Assembly (NCBI GenBank): GCA_002773835.1
Contig: PFAC01000046.1
Span: forward strand, 1 to 49,660
Direction of reading: 5' to 3'
Source: Chlamydiae bacterium CG10_big_fil_rev_8_21_14_0_10_35_9
Lineage (GTDB): Bacteria; Chlamydiota; Chlamydiia; Chlamydiales; SM23-39
DNA: 49,660 nt
The notes below the pieces were generated by a model, which ran no database searches, was not told the origin of the DNA, and was given only the letters and a program-made list of their open reading frames with translations. This document shows positions 16,484 through 23,959 of this stretch, piece by piece. The position numbers and the translations under genes were made by a program. Each line of letters starts with the position of its first letter. Position 1 is the first letter of the stretch.

Positions 16484-16564
16484 TAGTTTTTTATATTTTT
16501 TTAAGTTAAAGGTTTTTAAAATCCGCTAACTTTTAAAAAATATTTTAAATTTAATGGTTTGACA

Positions 16565-18697
16565 ATGGCTGCACAAATTCAACCTCGAACTCAAGTGCCT
16601 ATTCCTGGAGTTTCTCTGGATAGCGTTGAACATCAATGGATAATAGGTGACAATTCAAGAGTTGTTACTCTTTATCGAAATGAAAATGATTTACGCATAT
16701 GCCATGTATTTAATGTAGTTACCCAACAAGCTACTAGGCGATTGTTAGAAGAATTAGCTTATCTCACTGATAGCACTACTCATACATGGGAGAACTGGAC
16801 TCCTGAAGTGGTAGATACATTAAAGGGGCCAATGTGTGTTTTTCGAAGATTGAATGAGGAGTGTTGGTCTAAAATTACTATTAAAGATAGGCAATCTTTT
16901 GCATTTGCGTGGGTTTTCTATGGTTTTAAAGAGAGAAAGCTGCCAAGAGGTAAGAATTTTATTAATTATTTTCATTATGCCATTCTTTCTGCTAATACAA
17001 ACAGAGTTTGCAGGAGAGTTTGCAGGAATGAAATTAGAGAATTTACTACTAAAAAACATTTACCTTTGCTTAATGATCAAGATCAAGGGGCAAAGGATTT
17101 CTTTTATGCAATGTTGCTATCAAGTAGGGTCATAGCTAATTTTTTACCTCCATATCTTCCTGATAAGTTTAACAATTTTCTTACAGAACGTTTTCTAGAT
17201 GCTTTTTATATCTCTAATCCTGCAACGCTTTTAGATGTTCAATACAATGCATCCGGTGTACCTATCGCTAGTCGCAGGCCAATAGAGCTAGAAATGGATC
17301 TCTCAGTCATCAATGAGTTAGAAGGGCTAGATCCATTACCTGAACCTAGATGGCACGTTGAAGACAAAATAATTACTCTGGTCCAAAGAAACCACGAAAT
17401 AAAGTATAGAATTCAAGATGCTGACACAGGAAGAAAGCTTAGTCAGGGGGTGTATAAAAACTTATTCAATAATGAAATCCAAAGAATACAGTATGTTTTT
17501 GAACAATACGCAGATTCCGATAATTTTACTTTCTTCAATTTATTAGGGAATTTTAATCGACCAAACTCAGATGAAGCAGAAGTAATGTGTGATCTTTTTA
17601 GAGCTAGAATTATAGAAGAAGAAGCTCATAGGGTAATAAAAAGTCGTTTATCAAGATGTGTTTATTTAGAAGATGATGGAGTTCCTAATTTTAATGCTAA
17701 TATAATACATCGCTGGAGTTTGGAAAATAATAAAGAACTTAGGCTTATTGTAGAAAAAGACCATTTATGGTGGTGGGTTTTTGATAAGAGGACTAAAAAA
17801 AGTATTCGCTCAAATATTGAGATTACAGGTCAGGTTACTTCTCCTATTTTTAATAAAAATATCAATTTTGCAAGAGGGATTGAATATAGCTCTACAGATA
17901 AGTGCAGTGAAAGCACTCGATGCTTTATTAGAAGTTTAGCAGACCTTCCTATAGAAGAGCAGTTAAGGAGTTTAAAAGATTTTAATTTAAAAAAAGTAAA
18001 AGTTTTTAACTCTAGAGGAGCAAAATTTATTTCAGTTGCCTTAGAGCCTTCTATTGTAAAAAGATCTAAAATTGATGATCGAGTTCGTATAACTAAATTT
18101 ATGTGGGCAGTGACTTTAACTAGAATAGGAGCAGAAGAGTTAGATGACGAAGGTAATGTTATTGTTAGCTTGGAACAAATGAGAAAAATGAAACTTCCTC
18201 GAAAACACCAATATGGTCAGCATGCTCAAATTTTTATTGAAGGCATAGCTCCGGACGATAATTTTTTTGAGGGGATTCGAAAAAATCAACAATTTTGCAT
18301 CATGTGTGATTTTAATGGATCAAGTAATGGTCTATGTACACCTGGTCCATCTTTTGTTGCTATTAGAAATCTTTCAGATGCAGAAATCCGATATGTAGAA
18401 AGATCTCAAACATGGAAACGGTCCTCTAAAAAAGTTATTAAAATGCTAGGGCGAATGATGGAAGAAAGTAGAGGAGAAGTTCCATTGCCTGAATTTTTTA
18501 AACCTGGGAGAGATTCCGTTGGGGCAAAAGACAATATGGATAGCTGCATTACTTGGTCGAGAGAGAAATTTGAATTAATAGATATTCATCTTTCAAGAGC
18601 ATATGTTGGAGTTAATACTCATACAGCAACAAGTTATTATACTTACCCTCAAGAGTTTCATGAACAAAATATTCCGGAAGGGCATAATTTATTGTAG
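16565..18697 (+). CDS. Large protein of unknown function with internal repeats
   Basis: The ATG at 16565 is preferred over a TTG two codons upstream, giving 710 residues. I recognise no family. There are three degenerate copies of a 45-residue module beginning with Trp and a basic residue, at about residues 25, 265 and 385: W-x-x-x-x-x-x-x-I/V-x-L-x-x-x-x-x-x-L/I-x-x-x-V/I-x-D-x-x-T, suggesting repeated beta domains. It is rich in Arg and Asn, with no signal peptide or membrane segment. It sits in the island after the Xre gene and 12 bp before a second orphan gene. It may be an effector or an element-encoded factor. Confidence 0.6.
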   Translation: MAAQIQPRTQVPIPGVSLDSVEHQWIIGDNSRVVTLYRNENDLRICHVFNVVTQQATRRLLEELAYLTDSTTHTWENWTPEVVDTLKGPMCVFRRLNEECWSKITIKDRQSFAFAWVFYGFKERKLPRGKNFINYFHYAILSANTNRVCRRVCRNEIREFTTKKHLPLLNDQDQGAKDFFYAMLLSSRVIANFLPPYLPDKFNNFLTERFLDAFYISNPATLLDVQYNASGVPIASRRPIELEMDLSVINELEGLDPLPEPRWHVEDKIITLVQRNHEIKYRIQDADTGRKLSQGVYKNLFNNEIQRIQYVFEQYADSDNFTFFNLLGNFNRPNSDEAEVMCDLFRARIIEEEAHRVIKSRLSRCVYLEDDGVPNFNANIIHRWSLENNKELRLIVEKDHLWWWVFDKRTKKSIRSNIEITGQVTSPIFNKNINFARGIEYSSTDKCSESTRCFIRSLADLPIEEQLRSLKDFNLKKVKVFNSRGAKFISVALEPSIVKRSKIDDRVRITKFMWAVTLTRIGAEELDDEGNVIVSLEQMRKMKLPRKHQYGQHAQIFIEGIAPDDNFFEGIRKNQQFCIMCDFNGSSNGLCTPGPSFVAIRNLSDAEIRYVERSQTWKRSSKKVIKMLGRMMEESRGEVPLPEFFKPGRDSVGAKDNMDSCITWSREKFELIDIHLSRAYVGVNTHTATSYYTYPQEFHEQNIPEGHNLL

Positions 18698-18708
18698 GAG
18701 AAAAAAAT

Positions 18709-19284
18709 ATGCAAATACAATCAGCCTTAAATAATGTGCAAACTTTTAATGAACTGCTCCCTATTGCAGAAAGAGCCACCTCACATATCTCATTTTTTGG
18801 TTCAAGGTATGTGACTGTAAGGGGATATGAAGGCTTTCTAGAAATAGATGCACTTATTGAAAAAGTAGAAGAGATCATTGCAAGAAAGCCTCTTTGGAGT
18901 GAAGAAACCAGATCAGCTGGAAAGCGAGTATTACTAGAAAAGAGCAGGCTATACTCTCAATACTATAAAAAGAAAAAGAACTGTAACTGGATTACTTGGA
19001 TATTTTTACTAGCTAGAACAGGTTTTATTTGGGAGGAGGGAAGAACTAGGAGGACATATTTTAATGTAAAAATTGTTCCTTTGTTCGATGTAACAAGAAT
19101 TGAATATGTTGGTGATACTGAATATGATCCGGAAAGAGGATTTAGATATATTGATGTTCTAGAACATTATGACTATCATAATGATAATTGGATGCCAGAT
19201 CCAGCGCATGTTCGAATTAGTAGTACTCCAATATCTTTTTTAGAAAGTGGCATCACTGTTCCATGTACTTGGGAGTACTGTTAA
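18709..19284 (+). CDS. Hypothetical protein, co-transcribed with the preceding gene
   Basis: The 191-residue product starts 11 bp after the previous stop with a clear TAGGAG ribosome-binding site. It begins with an amphipathic helical region (QTFNELLPIAERATSHISFFG) and then contains a basic Arg/Lys/Tyr-rich stretch (residues 60-95) and an aromatic, Asp-rich C-terminal half ending PCTWEYC. No family recognised. The tight spacing suggests it works with the 710-residue protein. Confidence 0.6.
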   Translation: MQIQSALNNVQTFNELLPIAERATSHISFFGSRYVTVRGYEGFLEIDALIEKVEEIIARKPLWSEETRSAGKRVLLEKSRLYSQYYKKKKNCNWITWIFLLARTGFIWEEGRTRRTYFNVKIVPLFDVTRIEYVGDTEYDPERGFRYIDVLEHYDYHNDNWMPDPAHVRISSTPISFLESGITVPCTWEYC

Positions 19285-19314
19285 TAGGCTTCTGATAATT
19301 TGATTTTTAAGAAA

Positions 19315-19341
19315 TCCCCCCTCTATTAAATTAGAGGAGGG
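19315..19341. terminator. Bidirectional terminator between convergent genes
   Basis: CCTCTA (19320-19325) pairs with TAGAGG (19332-19337), extended by a run of C facing a run of G, in the 63-bp gap between the 191-residue gene (plus) and the 125-residue gene (minus). T-rich or A-rich flanks are present on both sides, so it may serve both transcripts. Confidence 0.6.
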
Positions 19342-19347
19342 CAATAA

Positions 19348-19725
19348 TTAGTTATTGTTATTTGACGCATCATTGGGTGCATCACTAGGTACATCGTTAT
19401 TTGATGAGAAAATTCTATCAATTATTCCAAATGCCACTCTTTGAGATTGCCCTGCTGCAACTGTTTTTGCTGAATCAATTGCAGGATTCACAATTACAGC
19501 TGCTTCTGGACTAGATGCTCCAACAACAAATTTACTAGCCTCTGCACTAGCTCTTGTAGAAGCTGTAATCGAGATGCTTGCTGCTGTTTTTAAAGCTGCT
19601 TTTGCAACATCTTGAGCAGTAATTTCCTCATCAGACGCAGCTCTAACTCTGCCTCCTTCTGGAACGTCATCCCAGTCATCAATTTCAGCTGGGTTTTGAT
19701 TTTGTCCATTTACTGTGGCTGCCAT
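19348..19725 (-). CDS. Small Ala/Ser-rich acidic protein, unknown
   Basis: The 125-residue product has an acidic N-terminus (PAEIDDWDDVPEGG), an Ala/Ser/Thr-rich centre (AALKTAASISITASTRASAEASKF) and an Asn/Asp-rich C-terminal tail ending in four Asn. The composition is of low complexity and is partly disordered. AGAGGTG precedes the ATG. No family is recognised. The same upstream element as the 710-residue gene lies 79 bp before its start, suggesting common control. Confidence 0.55.
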   Translation of the reverse strand: MAATVNGQNQNPAEIDDWDDVPEGGRVRAASDEEITAQDVAKAALKTAASISITASTRASAEASKFVVGASSPEAAVIVNPAIDSAKTVAAGQSQRVAFGIIDRIFSSNNDVPSDAPNDASNNNN

Positions 19726-19804
19726 ATTTCACCTCTTGGTTAAAAAGTTAAAAAAAGAATAGTTAGTAATACAGATTAATTTAATTTTTAAAAACAAAAA
19801 ATGT

Positions 19805-19824
19805 AATTAAATTAATTACTTTAC
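19805..19824 (-). promoter_or_regulatory. Shared upstream element, copy 2
   Basis: On the minus strand this reads GTAAAGTAATTAATTTAATT, identical over 20 bases to the element at 16464-16483, in the same orientation and at nearly the same distance (79 versus 81 bp) from the start codon of the controlled gene. Confidence 0.5.
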
Positions 19825-19934
19825 AATCAATGTTAATTGAATGTTCTTTTAAGTAAGGTGGGATTTATATAGAAGGAGCATAGATCAATATTTGCAGGCT
19901 GGGTTATGAGAAATCCATTCGTTGAGTCAAAGTG

Positions 19935-20981
19935 CTAAGAAGGGATTTTGGCTTTTTCTGATCTGAATAATTTATCCGCATGATGGGGATAGCTCATGAA
20001 AGTTAGGAACGTAATACTCCCTAGATCTGAAGGGATATCAGCTTTTTTAATGATTAAAGTTAATGAACGTCTCAAGTCGTGGAGACTACTTTGCAAAATT
20101 GTATTTCTAGGGGTCGTTGATGGAATATTAGCAATCGCTTTTAGATAGTTTGCTACTTTTTGGGAAATTTGTAGTTTTTTAGCGTTAAAAATTGTAGGAA
20201 TTTTAGCTGTGGTGACTTCTTCCTTAGTGGTTAATGCACTGATTTTAATACTATGAATGCTTTCTAAGGTTTTAGGTAGTCTTATTCGAGAAGAAGTCAA
20301 ACATAACCAACATAGTGCAAGTGCTTCAGCTTTTTTGAATTGAGCATTTTTCCGTCCATGAAGAATATCTTCTATTAGAGTCTTTATAATTTGTGCTGCA
20401 ACGATTTCAGATATAGGAAATACTTGTGGCTTAACTAAGCGAATAATTGAGTTATTATGCAGATCCATCTTCTCTGGAAAAATATGTTCCAAAAAAGCAA
20501 TTTCCCTTAGAGGAATTTCTTTTCGTAAATAGGAAAGAAATGACTTAATGGCCTGCTTATTTTTCTTTTTACCCCAGCCGTTTTGTTCAACTTGATCAGC
20601 TAATTTACAAATATAATCATATAAGTTTTCCTGATCATCAGGTGAAATTAAGTCTTCTTCATAAAAATCAGCGTATACGCCTTCCTCTAATATATGTTCA
20701 GTCCACTGGTGATAAAAAATTTTTGCTTTAGTTTTAGCTGTAGCTGAAAGGGGAAGTTCAAAATTTAGCCATTTTTCCAGTTCATTTCTTTCATTTACAT
20801 TAGTTGCTCCATGCAACCAGCATTGTGCATTCCTTACCTCCCAGTTTTCTTCAGAAACCTCTTCAAAGTTAGGGTTGTTTTCTCTTATTTCAGCCCATAT
20901 TTTTTGAAGTCCATCAATGTCATTTTGAAGATCAGTTAAAATTTCTTTAGCATTTGAGAGTAAGTTGCTTGGCATGGACAT
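19935..20981 (-). CDS. Degenerate tyrosine recombinase-like protein
   Basis: The 348-residue product has two domains. Residues about 75-175 resemble a SAM-like core-binding domain (YDYICKLADQVEQNGWGKKK, AIKSFLSYLRKEIP). Residues 195-345 resemble the catalytic domain: WLCLTSSRIRLPKTLESI in place of the T-G-x-R box, and LHDLRRSLTLIIKKADIP, matching the H-x-x-R box. A usual L-G-H and the catalytic Tyr near the C-terminus are not evident; the end reads SYPHHADKLFRSEKAK. It may therefore be an inactive or divergent integrase, comparable to the divergent recombinases of chlamydial plasmids. No clear ribosome-binding site precedes its ATG. Confidence 0.5.
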   Translation of the reverse strand: MSMPSNLLSNAKEILTDLQNDIDGLQKIWAEIRENNPNFEEVSEENWEVRNAQCWLHGATNVNERNELEKWLNFELPLSATAKTKAKIFYHQWTEHILEEGVYADFYEEDLISPDDQENLYDYICKLADQVEQNGWGKKKNKQAIKSFLSYLRKEIPLREIAFLEHIFPEKMDLHNNSIIRLVKPQVFPISEIVAAQIIKTLIEDILHGRKNAQFKKAEALALCWLCLTSSRIRLPKTLESIHSIKISALTTKEEVTTAKIPTIFNAKKLQISQKVANYLKAIANIPSTTPRNTILQSSLHDLRRSLTLIIKKADIPSDLGSITFLTFMSYPHHADKLFRSEKAKIPS

Positions 20982-21497
20982 TTTATTTTTTGTTATTGGA
21001 ATTCGATTATGTCACCAGTTTTTTCTAGGATAGAATCTCGAAAAGACAATAAGCTAAAAAGCTTCTTTAGATAAATATTTTTTCTTACATTGAAGGGGAA
21101 TGATTCAAGTCACAAAAATTGGTAAAAGTAATATTAGTCAAAAGGAACAAGACCATTCATGTAAAGTTCTACTCCGTAGAAGGGGTATAGAATAGATATA
21201 AATGACATTTAGCCCTCGCATGCTGATCTTGCCTACAAGCTAAAAAAGCTTTAAAGGTGTCTAGGCTTTCTCATATTTCTCAGTATTGATAAATACCTCA
21301 AGCTCAAAGATCTTTTTCATTCCATTGATAAATTGGTTCGATATTAGATCGGTAAAGGGCAATTTTTATAGAAAATCTTTCTAAAGTGCTTTTTCCAAAA
21401 ATTTCATATCATTCATCCTCAATATTATCTAAAAAAATAATAGAACCAGAAAAATATCTGTGATAACATTGTAGATACAAGAACAAAGGAAAAATAT
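20982..21497. other. 516-bp stretch without a convincing gene
   Basis: No frame above about 30 codons has a good start. The reverse strand keeps short stretches of coding character (for example QFINGMKKIFELEVFINTE read from about 21345 downward) interrupted by stops, which suggests a decayed gene. The right end must contain the promoter of the toxin-antitoxin pair; AAAGGA lies just before the ATG at 21498. Confidence 0.4.
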
Positions 21498-21728
21498 ATG
21501 CTTAAGCGCCTCATTAAACATGGGAATAGTCGGGCCATTGTAGTAGACAAGGCTCTTTTAGAAGCTGCGGGAATTTCAGAAGACACACTTTTTCAAATAT
21601 CAATTAGCCCCAGTGGCGGTTTAGTTATTCAATCTGTTGAGGATGGTAAAACAGATGTTTTTCAGGAGAATTTTGAAAAACTAAATAAAACATATAAAAA
21701 ACTTATGAAAAATTTGGCGGATTTGTGA
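21498..21728 (+). CDS. AbrB/MazE-type antitoxin
   Basis: The 76-residue product begins with a swapped-hairpin SpoVT-AbrB domain, LKRLIKHGNSRAIVVDKALLEAAGI, followed by the second strand pair (FQISISPSGGLVIQSV) and a short C-terminal helical region (FEKLNKTYKKLMKNLADL) that likely wraps the toxin. The domain binds DNA, so the protein probably represses its own operon together with the toxin. It overlaps the next start by GTGA, so translation is coupled. Confidence 0.88.
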   Translation: MLKRLIKHGNSRAIVVDKALLEAAGISEDTLFQISISPSGGLVIQSVEDGKTDVFQENFEKLNKTYKKLMKNLADL

Positions 21729-22114
21729 TTTCATTCATCACTTTTCAATATGTACTTGAAGTTCATGATAAGCTAATAGAGGAATATGGAGGGAAAAAAG
21801 GAATTCTTAATGAAGGGCTTTTGCGTTCAGCTATAGAAATGCCAAAAGCAAAGTTTAATGGAAAAGATCTTCATCGGACAATTTTTGATAAAACGGCAGC
21901 TTATCTTTTTCATATTACTAAAAATCATCCCTTTATAGATGGGAATAAACGAACTGCTTCAATGACAGCTATGATTTTTTTTGCTTCTAACTTTAAAGGA
22001 TCGTTTTTTCTTCTAGAAGAAGAATACCAGAATCTTATCCTAGGGGTAGCAAAAGGAACAGTAACAAAAAAAGAAGTGGCTAAATTTTTTAAAGGCTCTC
22101 GAGTTAAGAGATAA
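21725..22114 (+). CDS. doc: Doc-type Fic-fold toxin
   Basis: Doc is a kinase that phosphorylates EF-Tu and stops translation. The 129-residue product carries the active-site loop HPFIDGNKRTA (His68, Asp72, Asn74, Lys75, Arg76), with the Doc-type N-K-R in place of Fic G-N-G-R, so phosphotransfer rather than AMP transfer is expected. The N-terminal YVLEVHDKLIEEYGG segment also matches Doc. Length matches the family. It starts at a GTG within the antitoxin stop. The pairing with an AbrB-type rather than Phd antitoxin is known in other genomes. Confidence 0.9.
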   Translation: MISFITFQYVLEVHDKLIEEYGGKKGILNEGLLRSAIEMPKAKFNGKDLHRTIFDKTAAYLFHITKNHPFIDGNKRTASMTAMIFFASNFKGSFFLLEEEYQNLILGVAKGTVTKKEVAKFFKGSRVKR

Positions 22115-22185
22115 CCTAGAAAAATACCTATTAGATCACTATTGCCTTTATTTCTTGCGATAAAAAAAGTATTTTAAGGTAATAA

Positions 22186-22251
22186 ATGACTGTCAATAAT
22201 GCTGATCAAAAAATTAAAATCACTTTAGGTGAGCTTAGAAAGGCTTTGTAG
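22186..22251 (+). pseudogene. 5' relic of a gene cut by the insertion sequence
   Basis: An AAGGT ribosome-binding site precedes an ATG with 19 sensible codons (MTVNNADQKIKITLGELRK). At 22242 the frame enters the left inverted repeat of the IS and stops at once. The right flank after 23315 gives no clear continuation in any frame, so the 3' part may have been deleted. Family unknown. Confidence 0.35.
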
Positions 22252-22362
22252 CCTAATTCCTAGGAAAAGCTAAACTCAGGTATTATAAAAGAAAAATCTT
22301 GAGGAAATAAAAAAACCACAGGTAAATTTTTTGTTGACTAAACAAAACCCTGTGGCGATTAC

Positions 22363-23238
22363 ATGAAATGTAACTGGCATCAATATAACAAATCTCTCAT
22401 AAATCGTGGCAACATTAATTTTTGATTTTCTGAAGAAAGTTTGAAAAAATGGAAGGCACCTCCTTGTAAAAAGGTAGGCAGGCCTTTTAAGTTTTCAGAT
22501 CATGCTATTGAAACCCTTCTTATTCTTCGATTCATCTATCATTTGCCTCTTCGTCAGCTTCAAGGTTTTGCTATGTCCTTGATGACTATGCTCAAAATGA
22601 AAGCTGAAGTACCCCATTTTACTTGTATAGGCAAGAGAATGCAAAAAATGCATTCTCTTAGCTATCTAAAAAAGAAAAAAGTAACTGATGTAGTTTTTGA
22701 TACAACAGGCATTAGAGTCTATGAAAGTGGGGAGTGGAAAAAAGAGAAGTATGGCAACAAACGAAAATGGAAAAAGATTCACGTAGGAATAGATCTTAAA
22801 ACAAAGGAAATTGTCTATAGCAAAGCTACCGATTCTCAGGTTCATGATTTATCTTTAATGGATGAACTTTTTGAATCCATGAATCGAAGAAAGGGAAGAT
22901 TTTTAATTGATGGGATCGGAGATACCCATCAATTATATAATAAATGCCGGAGACATAATAAAACTCTTCTCACACCTCCTAGGAAAGGAGCCAGCTGGCG
23001 TAAAGGTTGTAGTGAGCGTAGGTTAGCTGTGAAATTGCAGCTTCTTTTGGGAGGAGATAAGACAGCAAGGTCTATTTGGTCGAAATTAACGGGATATAAT
23101 CAAAGGAGTCACATAGAAGGGCTCTTTTCTAGATGGGAAAGAGTACTTGGAGAGGCACTGCGATCCAAGTTAGATCAGACAATATCTACAGAAGTGTATA
23201 TCAAATCTCTTATCTTAAATAAGATGATCTTTTCTTAG
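22363..23238 (+). pseudogene. IS5/IS903-type DDE transposase interrupted by TGA
   Basis: The natural start is the ATG at 22363. Codons read MKCNWHQYNKSLINRGNINF, then TGA at 22423-22425 where IS903 has Trp between two Phe residues (F-W-F), then FSEESLKKWKAPPCK and the rest. The remainder keeps the whole catalytic core: DTTGIRVYESGEWKKEKYG (first Asp), FLIDGIGDTHQLY (second Asp), PPRKGASWRKG, and RSHIEGLFSRWERVLG (Glu region). The downstream frame could restart at TTG 22441, giving 265 residues without the DNA-binding N-terminus. Probably inactive unless the stop is suppressed. Confidence 0.85.
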
Positions 23239-23275
23239 AAATGGATCGAAAATAGGGATATTTTCGATCCATTTC
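23238..23275. terminator. Long perfect hairpin at the IS 3' end
   Basis: Sixteen base pairs, GAAATGGATCGAAAAT against ATTTTCGATCCATTTC, with a 6-base loop AGGGAT. It begins at the last base of the transposase stop codon and lies inside the right end of the IS. It probably stops read-through transcription out of the element. Confidence 0.7.
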
Positions 23276-23380
23276 TCTCCAACCAAGATCTCGTTTTGAA
23301 TTAGGCTACACAGCCCGTATTTCTATGAGTGATAGCTTTTAAGAAAAAACCGGCTAAAAAAATGTTAGGAAAATATTTCC

Positions 23381-23396
23381 CATCTTAATTAAGATG
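23381..23396. promoter_or_regulatory. Perfect 16-bp palindrome upstream of an orphan gene
   Basis: CATCTTAATTAAGATG is self-complementary over 16 bp and ends 21 bp before the preferred start of the next gene (23418). Its position between promoter and start codon suits an operator or a 5' mRNA element. Confidence 0.45.
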
Positions 23397-23417
23397 AACT
23401 ACTTTACAAGGAAGGTT

Positions 23418-23798
23418 ATGGCTAAGTTAGATATTCCACCTCCAGAAGGAGTCTTTCACTCTGAAAGACCTGATAATAGTGATTCATTATCAAGAGATCT
23501 AGAAAATCATATCAAAGATATCTTAAAAGCACATGGTAAGCCTACTGTAGAAGAAAAAATTCGTGAGCTCTATCACTTTTTGCATAAACATAGACTAGAT
23601 ATCGAATCTACTTGTAAGAAGAATGGATGGATGCCAGAAGGAAAAAAGGATTTTCTCCATTCGCTTGATCGTTCCATTGAATTTTCTCATGAATATATTA
23701 CTCACTTTCCTAAGGAGAAACAAAAAGTCCTTTATGGTCAAGTAGTTGAAAGTTCAGAAGAGGTTCTTTTCTTTTTAAATAATGAATTTTCTAAGTAA
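23418..23798 (+). CDS. Hypothetical protein, unknown family
   Basis: The ATG at 23418 is preferred to one 24 bp upstream because GGAAGG lies at the right spacing before it. The 126-residue product is soluble, charged and mainly helical (EEKIRELYHFLHKHRLDIE, then KDFLHSLDRSIEFSHEYI). There is no signal peptide. It lies between the IS and a strong promoter for the next gene. I recognise no family. Confidence 0.55.
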   Translation: MAKLDIPPPEGVFHSERPDNSDSLSRDLENHIKDILKAHGKPTVEEKIRELYHFLHKHRLDIESTCKKNGWMPEGKKDFLHSLDRSIEFSHEYITHFPKEKQKVLYGQVVESSEEVLFFLNNEFSK

Positions 23799-23858
23799 TT
23801 CATTTTTAATTTCACCTTAATTAAAGTAATTGTGTTTTCAGAATTAATTATAATTAAT

Positions 23859-23886
23859 TTGTAATTAATTTATTCTTTGCTACAAT
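23859..23886 (+). promoter_or_regulatory. Sigma70-type promoter for the 325-residue orphan
   Basis: TTGTAA (23859-23864) and TACAAT (23881-23886) are separated by 16 bp, a good match to the consensus. The GTAATTAATTTA at 23861-23872 overlaps the -35 side and is shared with the upstream elements of two other island genes. The start codon is 73 bp downstream. Confidence 0.6.
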
Positions 23887-23959
23887 AAGCCCTAGGGGGC
23901 GTGAGTTGCCACTACAGCTTTCAAGAGCGAGCACTGTTACAAAATTAGGGGAGGAAACA

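Larger units (their letters stand above)
22242..23315 (+). mobile_element. IS5-family (IS903-like) insertion sequence
   Basis: The element is bounded by 18-bp inverted repeats: GGCTTTGTAGCCTAATTC at 22242-22259 and its inverted partner at 23298-23315, which differ at one position (T to G). The repeat starts GGCTTTGT like that of IS903. It contains a single transposase gene with a nonsense codon. The 9 bp outside each end (GCTTAGAAA and CGTATTTCT) do not match, so there is no target duplication; the insertion is old or has been rearranged. Length 1074 bp, normal for the family. Confidence 0.88.

Noticed and set aside
21100-21195. Small open frame of 31 codons (MIQVTKIGKSNIS...) with GGGG just before the ATG
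   Set aside because: The purine run is one base from the ATG, too close for a ribosome-binding site, and the peptide has no recognisable feature.
22233-23324. Target site duplication of the IS
   Set aside because: The 9 bases on each side (GCTTAGAAA and CGTATTTCT) do not match, nor do shorter windows.
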